Assembly: GCF_001421705.1 (NCBI RefSeq)
Contig: NZ_LMKO01000008.1
Coordinates: forward strand, 19,899-69,693
Source: Xylophilus sp. Leaf220
GTDB taxonomy: Bacteria > Pseudomonadota > Gammaproteobacteria > Burkholderiales > Burkholderiaceae_C
Length of the DNA stretch: 49,795 bases
Direction: 5' to 3'
Shown here: in pieces, positions 36,635 to 45,905 of the stretch
Position numbering within the stretch: the first letter of the stretch is position 1
Layout of the letters: every line of letters begins with the position of its first letter
Made by a program: the position numbers and the translations under genes
The notes under the pieces: generated by a model
Database searches by the model: none
Seen by the model: the letters and a program-made list of their open reading frames with translations, nothing else
What the model was told of the DNA's origin: nothing

Positions 36635-39418
36635 ATGACACCCGAAGCCAAAGCCCGCCAGCAGATCGACGACAAGCTGGCGCAGGCAGGCTGGATGGTG
36701 CAGGACAGCCGACAGGCCAACCTCGGTGCAGCTCTTGGCGTTGCTGTTCGCGAGTATCCGACCGATACCGGCCCAGCCGATTACGTGTTGTTCATCGACC
36801 GAGAGGCGGTCGGCGTCATAGAGGCCAAGCCCGACAACACCATCCTCACGTTCGTCGAGGAGCAGACTGCGCGCTACGCCGGCAGCACGCTCAAATGGCG
36901 CCTGAAGGCAGCGCCGCTTACTTTCCTATTCGAGAGCACGGGCCAGGTCATCCGCTTCACCGATGGCCGCGACCCGGCCCCGCGCTCGCGCGAGCTGTTC
37001 CATTTTTTTCGGCCTGCACAGATGGCCGAATGGTTGGCCCAACCCGATACGCTGCGCCGCCGCCTCGCCGAACGTATGCCCGCACTGCCGGAGCGCAACC
37101 TGCGCGACTGCCAAGTCAGTGCCGTCACTGGGCTCGAGAAGTCGTTGGCGCTCAACAAGCCGCGTGCGCTGGTGCACATGGCGACCGGCGCCGGCAAGAC
37201 CTTCACCGCCATCACTTCGGTCTATCGCCTGCTCAAGTTCGGCGGCGCCAAGCGCGTGCTGTTCCTGGTCGACACGCGCAACCTCGGCAAGCAGGCGCAC
37301 CAGGAATTCATGGCCTACACGCCGCCCGACGACAGCCGCAAGTTCACCGAGCTGTACAACGTGCAGCGCCTGGCCTCGAGCAGCATCGACCCCCATGCGC
37401 AGGTCGTCATCAGCACCATCCAGCGCATGTACTCGGTGCTGTCAGGCGAGCCCATCGACGAGTCGGCCGAAGACGTGTCTCTCAATGAAGTGCAGCAACT
37501 TCCGAAGCAGGCCAAGCTGGTGCGCTACAACGCTGACTTGCCGGTCGAGGCCTTCGACTTCATCGTTATCGACGAATGCCATCGCAGCATCTACAACCTG
37601 TGGAAGCAGGTGCTCGACTACTTCGACGCTTCCCTGATCGGCCTGACGGCCACGCCGGACAAGCGCACTTTCGGCTTCTTCAACGAGAACATCGTCGCCG
37701 AATACACCTATGAGCAGTCGGTGGCCGACGGCGTGAACGTCGGCTACGACGTGTTCGAGATCGAAACCGAGGTCACCCAGAAGGGCGCGCTGCTCACCGC
37801 CAAGGAATGGATCGACCACCGCGACCGCCAGACGCGCAAGAAGCGCTGGGCAGAGACAGAGGAAGACGCGGCCTACACCGGCAAGGAGCTCGACCGCTCG
37901 GTGGTCAACCCGAGCCAGATCCGGCAGGTGATCCAGGCGATGAAGACGGCGGTGGAAACCACCATCTTTCCGAACCGCAAGGAAGTGCCCAAGACGCTGA
38001 TATTCGCCAAGACCGACAGCCACGCCGACGACATCATCCAGATGGTGCGCGAGGTCTACGGCCAGGGTAACGCGTTCTGCAAGAAGGTGACCTACCGCTC
38101 CGATGAGGACGCCGACACCATCCTCAGCAACTTCCGCAACGACTACCACCCGCGCATCGCCGTCACGGTGGACATGATCGCCACCGGCACCGACGTGAAG
38201 CCGCTCGAAGTGCTGCTCTTCATGCGCGACGTGCGCAGCAAGGGCTACTACGAGCAGATGAAAGGCCGGGGCGTGCGCAGCCTGGGCTTCGACGACCTGC
38301 AGCGCGTGAGCAACAGCGCCGACAGCGCCAAGACCCGCTTCGTGCTGATCGATGCGGTGGGCGTCGAGAAGTCGCTCAAGACCGAAAGCCGCCCGCTCGA
38401 GAAGAAGCCCGGCATGGCGCTGAAGGATTTGCTGCAGGGCGTGGCGATGGGCCACCGCGACGACGACACCGTGGTGAGCCTGGCCAACCGCCTCGTGCGC
38501 CTTTCCAAGCAACTCGACGACAAGGCCAAGGCGCGCATCGAGAAGGCCGCAGGCGGCGTACCGGTCGGCGAACTGGGCAAGGCGCTGATCGTCGCACTCG
38601 ACCCCGACCGCATCGCCGCCACCGCACTCGCAACCGCGCACGCGCGCGGCGTCACGCGCGACGAATCCACGCTCACGGCCGACGAGCTGCTAGAAGCCCG
38701 CAACCAGCGCGTGGCCGCCGCCTGCGCGCCCTTCGACCAGCCAGCACTCCGCGACCAGATCGAAGGCGCGCGCCGCGAGCGCGAGCAGCTCATCGACCAC
38801 ATCAACCTCGACCAGGTGACCTTTGCCGGCTACAGCGCGCAGGCCGAAGACGAGGCCCGCAAGGTCATCCAGACCTTCAGCGACTACCTGGCCGCGCACC
38901 ACGACGAGATCGGCGCGCTGAGCTTTTTCTACCAGCAGCCCTATCAGCGCCGCGCGCTCACCTTCGGGATGATCGAGGACCTGCACGAGCAGCTAAGCCG
39001 CCCGCCGCTGATGCTGACGACCGAGCGCCTGTGGAGCGCCTATGCGCGCGTGCACGCGAACCGGGTCAAGGGCGCGGACCGGCAGCGGCAGTTGACCGAC
39101 CTGATCTCGCTGGTGCGCTTTGCGTCGGGCATGGACGGCGAAGGCGCCGAGTTGCGGCCCTTTGCCGATGAGGTCGACAAGCGTTTTGCCGACTGGGTGT
39201 TCCGCCACAACGGCCAGCGCGCGACTGCGTTCACGCCGGAGCAGATGGATTGGTTGCGACTGATGAAAGACCATATCGCGTCGAGCTGCGCGATCGGGCG
39301 GCCACATTTCAACTACGCGGCGTTCGCGGCCAAGGGTGGACTGCAGAAGGCATGGGGCGTGTTTGGCGAACAACTGGATCCATTGATGGATGAGATGAAT
39401 TTGGAGTTGGTGGCGTGA
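36635..39418 (+). CDS. hsdR: Type I restriction enzyme endonuclease/translocase subunit HsdR
   Basis: 927 residues. An N-terminal PD-(D/E)xK nuclease site can be read as Asp49 (GPADYVLF) with Glu63-x-Lys65 (VIEAK). The SF2 translocase follows, with Walker A ATGAGKT (183-189), DECH box (313-316) and motif III LTATP (337-341). The C-terminal third resembles the EcoEI-type HsdR C-terminal domain. It cleaves unmodified DNA after ATP-driven translocation. The start at 36635 has AAAGAGG upstream; the longer frame overlaps the gyrB-proximal spacer. It is the first gene of the locus; hsdS starts within its stop codon. Confidence 0.93.
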   Translation: MTPEAKARQQIDDKLAQAGWMVQDSRQANLGAALGVAVREYPTDTGPADYVLFIDREAVGVIEAKPDNTILTFVEEQTARYAGSTLKWRLKAAPLTFLFESTGQVIRFTDGRDPAPRSRELFHFFRPAQMAEWLAQPDTLRRRLAERMPALPERNLRDCQVSAVTGLEKSLALNKPRALVHMATGAGKTFTAITSVYRLLKFGGAKRVLFLVDTRNLGKQAHQEFMAYTPPDDSRKFTELYNVQRLASSSIDPHAQVVISTIQRMYSVLSGEPIDESAEDVSLNEVQQLPKQAKLVRYNADLPVEAFDFIVIDECHRSIYNLWKQVLDYFDASLIGLTATPDKRTFGFFNENIVAEYTYEQSVADGVNVGYDVFEIETEVTQKGALLTAKEWIDHRDRQTRKKRWAETEEDAAYTGKELDRSVVNPSQIRQVIQAMKTAVETTIFPNRKEVPKTLIFAKTDSHADDIIQMVREVYGQGNAFCKKVTYRSDEDADTILSNFRNDYHPRIAVTVDMIATGTDVKPLEVLLFMRDVRSKGYYEQMKGRGVRSLGFDDLQRVSNSADSAKTRFVLIDAVGVEKSLKTESRPLEKKPGMALKDLLQGVAMGHRDDDTVVSLANRLVRLSKQLDDKAKARIEKAAGGVPVGELGKALIVALDPDRIAATALATAHARGVTRDESTLTADELLEARNQRVAAACAPFDQPALRDQIEGARREREQLIDHINLDQVTFAGYSAQAEDEARKVIQTFSDYLAAHHDEIGALSFFYQQPYQRRALTFGMIEDLHEQLSRPPLMLTTERLWSAYARVHANRVKGADRQRQLTDLISLVRFASGMDGEGAELRPFADEVDKRFADWVFRHNGQRATAFTPEQMDWLRLMKDHIASSCAIGRPHFNYAAFAAKGGLQKAWGVFGEQLDPLMDEMNLELVA

Positions 39419-40938
39419 GCAAAGATGAGGGCTATGCAAACCTGGGCGAAGTTGCAAACGAGTCCGTTGATCAGACTGGCCCGGTCAAAGGGGACCATTT
39501 CGTTTATGTCGACATCGGAAGCATTGATCGCGAACGAAAGACGGTTGAGGCGCCACAGACTGTTCCCGTAGATAGCGCGCCTAGCCGGGCCAAACAGCGG
39601 CTCAGTACTGGCGATGTTCTAGTTTCTATGACCCGTCCAAACTTGAATGCGGTAGCGATTGTTCCGGCTCATCTAGATGGCGCAATTGGTTCCACGGGGT
39701 TTCACGTGTTGCGGTCGAAGCACATGGTGTCCAAGTACCTGTATTTCCTCGTTCAATCACAAGAGTTTGTTGATGCCATGTGCGCTGTCGTTCAAGGCGC
39801 GCTCTATCCGGCTGTGCGTCCGGGTGACATCAACGCTTTCGCGATGCGTGTCCCGACGCATTCGGAACAAACCCGCATCGTCGACAAACTCGAAGAACTG
39901 CTGTCTGACCTCGATGCCGGCGTGGCCGAACTCAAGGCGGCGCAAAAGAAGCTCGCGCAATACCGCCAGTCGCTGCTCAAGGCCGCGGTCGAAGGCCGGC
40001 TGACCGAAGCCTGGCGCGCAAAGCACGGCGAGCCCGAGGAAAGCGGTGCGCAATTGCTGGAGCGCATCCTGCGCGAGCGGCGGGCGCGGTGGGAAGCCAA
40101 GCAGCTTGCCAAGTTCGAAGCGCGACGCAAGGCACCGGCGAAGGGTTGGCGCGACAACTACCCGGAGCCGGTGGCGCCGGCCTTGAAGGGCCTACCGAAA
40201 TTGCCTCAGAGCTGGGTTTGGGCATCCCTTGACCAAGTTGTCTATGACTTACGAAGCGGCACGGCGGAAACATCGGGTCGGCAGCCGACCGACTATCCCG
40301 TCTTGAAATCGAGCGCGGTTCGGCCGGGCCGAATCGACTTCCAAGCGCTGAACTACCTTCAACAAGATCAAAGTGATCGTGTTGATAACTTCCTTGAGCT
40401 TGGCGATCTACTAATTACCCGGCTTAGTGGTTCGGTCGAGTACGTCGGATGTTGTGCGTTGGTCAAACAAATACCTATCTTGGGCGTTCAGTTTCCAGAT
40501 CGTATTTTTCGAGGAAAGGTGTCTCCGTTGTTCGGTAGTCTTGGAGACTTTCTGGTTTGCTGCTTTCGGAGCGGGTACGTACGGACGCTTCTGGAGGCCG
40601 CAGCGAAATCAACGGCCGGGCACAAGCGAATTTCGCTGAGCGATCTGCACGGGCTTCCTATCCCCATGCCGCCAGCAGCCGAAATCGCTGAGGCTGTTCA
40701 GCAGTTCCATGAAATGCTTGAGCGCGCGGACCGCAGTGACGAAGCCATTGAGGTGGCGGCAAGGCAGTCCGCCGCCCAACGCAAGAACATCCTCCAAGCC
40801 GCCTTCTCCGGCCAACTCGTCCCGCAAGACCCGAACGACGAGACGGCCAGTGTGCTGCTGGAACGCATCCGCGCCGATCGGGCGGCACCCAGCGCAACGA
40901 AAGCCCGGCGCGGGCGCCGAACCGCGAATGTGTCATGA
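39415..40938 (+). CDS. hsdS: Type I restriction-modification specificity subunit HsdS
   Basis: 507 residues, two target-recognition domains (about 1-145 and 255-415), each followed by a conserved helical spacer (VDKLEELLSDLDAGVAELKAAQ, about 158-180; and near 425-465, ending ILQAAFSGQLVPQDPNDE). The GTG start overlaps the hsdR stop (GTGA). The first target domain begins without the usual LPxGW opening, so its N-terminus may be shortened; the second has it (LPQSWVW). Both target domains are visibly less GC-rich than the spacers, in line with exchange of specificity modules. It directs HsdM/HsdR to a bipartite DNA site; the site cannot be predicted here. Confidence 0.92.
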   Translation: MSKDEGYANLGEVANESVDQTGPVKGDHFVYVDIGSIDRERKTVEAPQTVPVDSAPSRAKQRLSTGDVLVSMTRPNLNAVAIVPAHLDGAIGSTGFHVLRSKHMVSKYLYFLVQSQEFVDAMCAVVQGALYPAVRPGDINAFAMRVPTHSEQTRIVDKLEELLSDLDAGVAELKAAQKKLAQYRQSLLKAAVEGRLTEAWRAKHGEPEESGAQLLERILRERRARWEAKQLAKFEARRKAPAKGWRDNYPEPVAPALKGLPKLPQSWVWASLDQVVYDLRSGTAETSGRQPTDYPVLKSSAVRPGRIDFQALNYLQQDQSDRVDNFLELGDLLITRLSGSVEYVGCCALVKQIPILGVQFPDRIFRGKVSPLFGSLGDFLVCCFRSGYVRTLLEAAAKSTAGHKRISLSDLHGLPIPMPPAAEIAEAVQQFHEMLERADRSDEAIEVAARQSAAQRKNILQAAFSGQLVPQDPNDETASVLLERIRADRAAPSATKARRGRRTANVS

Positions 40939-42896
40939 ACCACAATCTCACAACAGAAGAACTGATCGCACTCGGCGAGAGTGCCGATCTGGAATGCAAG
41001 GCTGCACAGGGGCGAGAGGGGCGCGGTGAGCTTCCTGACGATTTCTGGCGCAGCTACAGCGCGATGGCCAACTCCGACGGCGGCCTGATTCTGCTGGGTG
41101 TGCAGGAAAAGCCACGGGGTCAATTCAAGGCTGTCGGCTTGGCGGACCTTGAGAAAGTGCGCAAGGCGCTTTGGGACAACCTGCACAACCGCAAACAGGT
41201 CAGCACGAACCTGCTCGGTGAATCGGATGTTCAACCCATTCGCGTGGATGGTGAGTCGGTGCTCCAGGTGCGCGTGCCCCGCGCCACGCGGCAGCAACGA
41301 CCGGTTCATTTGGGCGCCAACCCTTTCGGCGGCACATGGCTGAGGCGCTACGAGGGCGACTACGCCGCCGATGACGAAATGGTGCGGCGCATGCTTGCCG
41401 AACGCGTGGAGGACTCGCGCGACGAGCTTGTGCTGGAAGGCTTTGACTTTGTGGATCTGGACATGGAATCGGTGGCGGCCTACCGCAATCGATTCGCAGC
41501 GGTTCGCCCGGGCCATGTGTGGACGGAGTTGCCGGTGCCGGAATTCCTGGAGCGAATCGGCGCATGGGGCAAGAACCGCGAGAAGGGTATTTCGGGTCTG
41601 CGTGTCGCCGGGCTGCTCATGTTCGGGCGCGCCGAAGTCATCCGGGACGCGTTGCCGCACTACATGGTGGACTTTCAGGAGCGGCCCGAGGCCCGCACAG
41701 AACGACGCTGGATCGACCGCCTGGTTCCCGATGGCACATGGTCCGGCAATCTCTACGACTTTTTTCGGAAGGTCTATCAAAAACTCACCGCTGGTTTGAA
41801 GGTGCCGTTTCAGTTGCAGGACGGGCAACGGGTGGACGACACGCCCGTGCATGAGGCGCTGCGCGAGGCGCTCGCCAACACACTAATCCACGCGGACTAT
41901 TCAGGTCGTGTGTCGGTGCTCGTGGTGAAGCGGCCCGACATGTATGGCTTTCGCAATCCGGGTCGCATGCGCATTCCGCCGGAGCTGGCGATTCACGGTG
42001 GCAACAGCGACTGCCGAAATCGGCGTCTGCAGACCATGTTCCAACTGGTGGGCTATGGCGACCACGCAGGCTCCGGACTCCCCAAGATCTACACGAACTG
42101 GGCGGGGCAACATTGGCGCCGCCCAGTTCTGTATGAACTGCCCGAGCCCGAGCAGACGCTGATGGAACTGCGGATGAGCAGCTTGGTGCCGGCGGATGCG
42201 GTGGCGCAATTGGAAGAGCGCCTGGGCACACGATTCAGCTTTCTGCCGAACACCGCCCGCCTGGCACTGATCACGGCGCAAGTAGAAGGGGTCGTGAGTC
42301 ACGACCGGCTCAAGCAGATCTGCACGGACCATCCCGCTGATCTGACCAAGATGTTGGGCAGCTTGGTGCGCGACGGGCTGCTTTTGCCGGACGGCGCAGG
42401 CAGAGGTACGGTTTATTTCCTGCCTTGGCAAAGGCGTTTGACGGCCACTGTCTTCGATATCGCCGATGAAGCAGTTGCACCCCCGGAGCTTGGCGTCATA
42501 ACACCGGAGCTAGCAGGCCAATCACCGGAGCTAGCGGCGCAACCACCGGAGCCCGCCTTGGCGGGGGGCGCCGTTGTTCAGCCTTTGCTCGACTGGGCCA
42601 CCGTCTTGCCTGCGATTCAGGCCCAGCTGATAGAGCTGGGGCGGCCGGTGGCGGGGCGCGGACGCGTGGCGCCATCGGCACTTCGAGCGAGCATTCTTGC
42701 GCTTTGCTCTGGCCGCCATCTGGGGCTACGCGTGCTGGCCCACGTGCTGGAACGCGATTCGGACGATCTCCGCAAGCGCACGCTCACGCCGATGGTCAGA
42801 GAAGGCGTTCTGCGCACGACCTACACGAATCCGCGCGATCCGAGACAGGCCTACACAGCGGCTTCCAGCAGTTCGGAAGAACAGAACGACGGATGA
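40935..42896 (+). CDS. AlbA_2 (Schlafen-like) and HATPase domain protein within the type I RM locus
   Basis: 653 residues. The N-terminal domain (about 10-145) is of the AlbA_2/Schlafen type with Glu15 and ECK (20-22) in ESADLECK and MANSDGGLILLGV. Residues about 300-390 are an HATPase_c_4-like domain (EALREALANTLIHADYSG; GFRNPGRM; YGDHAGSGLPKI). Winged-helix regions (about 435-495 and 575-640) are joined by a 7-residue repeat linker. The start overlaps the hsdS stop (ATGA), so it is co-translated with the restriction genes. Such proteins are often annotated as ATP-binding or putative DNA-binding proteins. The role is unknown; a regulator of, or an additional effector within, the restriction system is possible. 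Confidence 0.85.
   Translation: MNHNLTTEELIALGESADLECKAAQGREGRGELPDDFWRSYSAMANSDGGLILLGVQEKPRGQFKAVGLADLEKVRKALWDNLHNRKQVSTNLLGESDVQPIRVDGESVLQVRVPRATRQQRPVHLGANPFGGTWLRRYEGDYAADDEMVRRMLAERVEDSRDELVLEGFDFVDLDMESVAAYRNRFAAVRPGHVWTELPVPEFLERIGAWGKNREKGISGLRVAGLLMFGRAEVIRDALPHYMVDFQERPEARTERRWIDRLVPDGTWSGNLYDFFRKVYQKLTAGLKVPFQLQDGQRVDDTPVHEALREALANTLIHADYSGRVSVLVVKRPDMYGFRNPGRMRIPPELAIHGGNSDCRNRRLQTMFQLVGYGDHAGSGLPKIYTNWAGQHWRRPVLYELPEPEQTLMELRMSSLVPADAVAQLEERLGTRFSFLPNTARLALITAQVEGVVSHDRLKQICTDHPADLTKMLGSLVRDGLLLPDGAGRGTVYFLPWQRRLTATVFDIADEAVAPPELGVITPELAGQSPELAAQPPEPALAGGAVVQPLLDWATVLPAIQAQLIELGRPVAGRGRVAPSALRASILALCSGRHLGLRVLAHVLERDSDDLRKRTLTPMVREGVLRTTYTNPRDPRQAYTAASSSSEEQNDG
42483..42553 (+). 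repeat. 21-bp in-frame tandem repeat in the AlbA_2/HATPase gene
   Basis: CCGGAGCT recurs at 42483, 42504, 42525 and, with one change, 42546, exactly 21 bp apart. The protein linker reads PELGVIT, PELAGQS, PELAAQP, PEP. Copy-number change would keep the frame. Confidence 0.85.
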
Positions 42897-43117
42897 GCGC
42901 GGCCTGCTTGCCTAACGGGCATTTGATGAAGACCTCGAACAGGCGGTGACGGCGTGGCGGTGGCGTTACTTGCAAATCAGTGCCCCGAGCTGTATGCAAA
43001 CGCCTCCCCGACATAAAAATTCATTGTTAATCAACAGCTTACGGAAAATTCGGGTACTTGCTGGTCATTTGATAGAGACCCATCGAGTTCTCGTTGCGCT
43101 GGATAAATCCTCAGTTC
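42897..43117 (+). promoter_or_regulatory. AT-rich spacer upstream of hsdM, probable hsdM promoter region
   Basis: A 221-bp gap breaks the otherwise overlapping hsd operon. It turns AT-rich from about 43010 (ACATAAAAATTCATTGTTAA...). A near-palindrome TGTTAATCAACA (43025-43036) could be an operator. I could not define a convincing -35/-10 pair. A separate hsdM promoter would let methylation precede restriction. Confidence 0.4.
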
Positions 43118-44614
43118 ATGAACGCCTCCTCCCTCGTCCAAAAAATCTGGAACTTCTGCCACACGCTGCGCGACGACGGCGTGGGCTATGGCGACTATCT
43201 GGAGCAGCTGACCTACCTGCTGTTTTTGAAGCTGACGCATGAATACGCGCAGCAGCCGTACGACCGGCCGGCCAACATTCCCAAGGGCTTCGACTGGCCC
43301 AGCCTCAAGGGCAAGACCGGCGAGCCGCTGGAAGCGCATTACCTGGCGGTGCTGCACAAGCTGGCCCAGGAGCCAGGCATGCTGGGCGCGATCTTCTTCA
43401 AGGCACAGAACAAGATCCAGGACCCCGCCAAGCTGTCGCGGCTGGTGCAGCTGATCGATGCCGAAAGCTGGATCAGCCTCGACGCCGACACCAAGGGCGA
43501 CCTGTACGAAGGTCTGCTGCAGAAGAACGCAGAAGACACCAAGAGCGGCGCCGGCCAGTACTTCACGCCGCGTGTGCTGATCGAGGCGATGGTCGAATGC
43601 ATTCGGCCGCAGCCGATGAGGACGATTGCCGATCCGGCCTGCGGCACGGGTGGCTTCTTCCTCGGCGCCTACGACTGGTTGACGCAGAAAAGCGGGCTCA
43701 AGCTCAATATCACGCAGCAGAAGTTCTTGCACAGCAAGACCTTCTTCGGCAACGAGATCGTCGCTTCAACGCGGCGGCTGTGTCTGATGAACCTGTTTCT
43801 GCACAACGTGGGCGAGCTCGATGGGGAGCCGGCGGTCGATCGCGCCGATGCGTTGATCTCTGCGCCCGAGCAGCGCTTCGACTACGTGCTGGCCAATCCG
43901 CCCTTCGGCAAGAAGAGCAGCATGACCATCACCAATGCCGAAGGCGAGGAAGACCGCGACGCGCTCACCTACGAGCGGCAGGACTTCTGGCAGACCACGT
44001 CGAACAAGCAGCTCAACTTCTTGCAGCACATCGTCACCATCCTCAAAACCACGGGGCAGGCGGCGGTGGTGCTGCCCGATAACGTGTTGTTCGAGGGCGG
44101 TGCGGGCGAGAAGATCCGGCGCAAGCTGCTCGAAACATGCGACGTGCACACCTTGCTTCGGCTGCCGACCGGTATCTTCTATGCGCAGGGCGTAAAGGCG
44201 AACGTGTTGTTCTTCGACAAGAAGCCGGCCGATGGCAAGGTGCACACCAAGGGCGTGTGGATCTACGACCTGCGCACCAACAAGCACTTCACGCTCAAGA
44301 CGCGGCCGTTGACCACGGGCGACCTGCGCGAGTTCGTCGACTGTTACAAGCCGGCCAACCGGCATGACCGCGTGGAATCCGAGCGCTTTCGGCATTTCAG
44401 TTACGCCGACCTGGTAACGCGCGACAAGGCCAGCCTCGACATCTTCTGGCTCAAGGACGACAGCCTCGACAACCTGGACGACCTGCCGCCGCCGGATGTG
44501 CTGCAGCAGGCGATCATCGACCATCTGGAGGCAGCTTTGGCATCCTTCCGTGATGTCGCCGCAGGCCTGCCGGCGTCGGCGCATGTGCCGCCGGCAGCTG
44601 CAAAAGCGATCTGA
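43118..44614 (+). CDS. hsdM: Type I restriction-modification DNA methyltransferase subunit HsdM
   Basis: 498-residue N6-adenine methyltransferase. The N-terminal HsdM helical domain has IWNFCHTLRDDGVGYGDYLEQL. It is followed by GQYFTPRVLIEAMV, SAM motif I DPACGTGGFF (about 172-181) and catalytic NPPF (about 259-262). It methylates adenine in the HsdS-defined site. It is the last gene here, after hsdR-hsdS and the AlbA_2 gene, rather than first as in the E. coli-type order. The start at 43118 is chosen as the family-like N-terminus (MNASSLVQKIWNF). Confidence 0.94.
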   Translation: MNASSLVQKIWNFCHTLRDDGVGYGDYLEQLTYLLFLKLTHEYAQQPYDRPANIPKGFDWPSLKGKTGEPLEAHYLAVLHKLAQEPGMLGAIFFKAQNKIQDPAKLSRLVQLIDAESWISLDADTKGDLYEGLLQKNAEDTKSGAGQYFTPRVLIEAMVECIRPQPMRTIADPACGTGGFFLGAYDWLTQKSGLKLNITQQKFLHSKTFFGNEIVASTRRLCLMNLFLHNVGELDGEPAVDRADALISAPEQRFDYVLANPPFGKKSSMTITNAEGEEDRDALTYERQDFWQTTSNKQLNFLQHIVTILKTTGQAAVVLPDNVLFEGGAGEKIRRKLLETCDVHTLLRLPTGIFYAQGVKANVLFFDKKPADGKVHTKGVWIYDLRTNKHFTLKTRPLTTGDLREFVDCYKPANRHDRVESERFRHFSYADLVTRDKASLDIFWLKDDSLDNLDDLPPPDVLQQAIIDHLEAALASFRDVAAGLPASAHVPPAAAKAI

Positions 44615-44630
44615 TTCGCACGCTTTCCCC

Positions 44631-45245
44631 ATGCCCCGCACCGCCGTCATCGACTTCGAAACCACCGGCCTCTCCCCCCTGATGGGCGACCGGGCCACCG
44701 AGGTCGCGATCGTGCTGATGGAGGGCGACAAAGTGGTCGACCGGTTCCAGAGCCTGATGAACGCGGGGGTACGCATCTCGGCCTTCATCGAATCGTTCAC
44801 CGGCATCAGCAACGCGATGGTGGCCGCGGCGCCGCCGGCGGCGCAGGTGATGGCGGAGGCGGCGCGGTTCGTGGGCGATACGCCGATGGTGGCGCACAAC
44901 GCGTCGTTCGACCGGCGCTTCTGGGTCAGCGAACTGGAGCGGGCCGAGGTGGCGGCCGCCCAGCCTTTCGTGTGCACCCTGCTGCTGTCGCGCCGGCTGA
45001 CGCCGGAGGCCAAGACCCACAAGCTAGGCGCGCTGGCGGCGCTGCACGGGCTGGCGCCGACCGGCCGGGCCCACCGGGCGCTGGCCGATGCGGAGATGGC
45101 CGCCGCGCTGCTGGGCCACCTGCGGCGGCAGCTGTGCACCCGCTTCGGCGTGCCGCATGCGCACCATGCGCTGCTGGCCAAGGTGCAGGCGGCGCAACGG
45201 CATGCGCTGCCGACGGTGGTGCAGCGCTACTTCGCACACCGATAG
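44631..45245 (+). CDS. DnaQ-like DEDDh 3'-5' exonuclease
   Basis: 204-residue exonuclease of the Pol III epsilon type. All five catalytic residues are visible: Asp8 and Glu10 (DFET), Asp94 (HNASFD), His148 and Asp153 (RAHRALAD). It would degrade single-stranded DNA or RNA from the 3' end. It is not the replicative epsilon by context, since it lacks a clamp or tau-binding extension and sits 16 bp behind hsdM. The base composition is like the core genome, so it may predate the restriction genes. It may be co-transcribed with hsdM. The start at 44631 (MPRTAVIDFETTG) fits the family. Confidence 0.9.
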   Translation: MPRTAVIDFETTGLSPLMGDRATEVAIVLMEGDKVVDRFQSLMNAGVRISAFIESFTGISNAMVAAAPPAAQVMAEAARFVGDTPMVAHNASFDRRFWVSELERAEVAAAQPFVCTLLLSRRLTPEAKTHKLGALAALHGLAPTGRAHRALADAEMAAALLGHLRRQLCTRFGVPHAHHALLAKVQAAQRHALPTVVQRYFAHR

Positions 45246-45278
45246 GCAGCCGCCGTCGCCTGCCGATGCGGAAATCAA

Positions 45279-45314
45279 GCCAAATATTGGCATGATCATG
45301 CTAGATTTGGATCT
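45279..45314 (+). promoter_or_regulatory. Cluster of three short palindromes before the wHTH-nucleotidyltransferase gene
   Basis: GCCAA-ATA-TTGGC (45279-45291), CATGATCATG (45291-45300) and AGAT-TTGG-ATCT (45303-45314) are packed into 36 bp directly upstream of the ATG, in an AT-rich pocket. They are candidate operators for autoregulation by the winged-helix domain encoded next. Confidence 0.5.
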
Positions 45315-45905
45315 ATGTCTATCGCCGATGCGCTTTTCTCGCCCGCTCAGGCCAAGGTCCTGACCTGGGTGTTCGGCCAGCCCGAGCGTTGGTTCCACGT
45401 CAACGAGCTCATCCGGTTGACCGGGCTCGGCAGTGCATCGGTACAGCGCGAACTCAAGCGACTGGAGCAGAGCGGTCTGGCACAGGCAGAAAGGGTGGGC
45501 AACCTGCGCCGCTACCGCGCGAATGCCGCCAGCCCCGTGTTCGCCGAGATAGCGTCCTTGACCAAGAAGACTTTGGCCGTGGTGCCGGTGATCCAGGCGG
45601 CACTGGAGCCGCTGCGCGACCGGATCGTCCTGGCGCTGGTGTTCGGCTCGGTCGCCAAGGGCACCGAACACGCCGCCAGCGACATCGATCTGCTGGTCGT
45701 CAGCGACACGGTCTCCTGGAGCGATCTGCTGGCTTGCCTGGCCGGGACGGAAAGCACGCTGGGACGGCCGGTGAATCCGAGCTGCTACACCGTTGCGGAG
45801 TTTCAGGAGCGCGTGGCGGACCCGAACTCCTTCGTTTCGCGCGTTCTGGCGCAGCCATTACTTCTGCTATGGGGGTCGCCGCATGGGCTTGGTGCCGCTG
45901 GATAA
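45315..45905 (+). CDS. Winged-helix/minimal nucleotidyltransferase fusion (MNT-type)
   Basis: 196 residues. An ArsR/MarR-like winged helix (about 10-70; HVNELIRLTGLGSASVQRELKRLEQ split across the recognition helix) is fused to a minimal nucleotidyltransferase. The active site follows the GSX10DXD pattern: Gly111-Ser112 and Asp123/Asp125. MNT proteins pair with HEPN partners as toxin-antitoxin or signalling modules, the MNT adding AMP to the partner. The fusion suggests it also binds its own promoter. No Shine-Dalgarno is visible before the ATG. The HEPN-like partner overlaps its 3' end by 23 bp. Confidence 0.85.
   Translation: MSIADALFSPAQAKVLTWVFGQPERWFHVNELIRLTGLGSASVQRELKRLEQSGLAQAERVGNLRRYRANAASPVFAEIASLTKKTLAVVPVIQAALEPLRDRIVLALVFGSVAKGTEHAASDIDLLVVSDTVSWSDLLACLAGTESTLGRPVNPSCYTVAEFQERVADPNSFVSRVLAQPLLLLWGSPHGLGAAG

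Noticed and set aside
39701-39716. parS-like GGTTTCACGTGTTGCG in hsdS
   Set aside because: Only the left half matches; several mismatches in the right half.
45394-45410. parS-like GTTCCACGTCAAC in the wHTH-MNT gene
   Set aside because: Too many mismatches, and the palindrome is broken.
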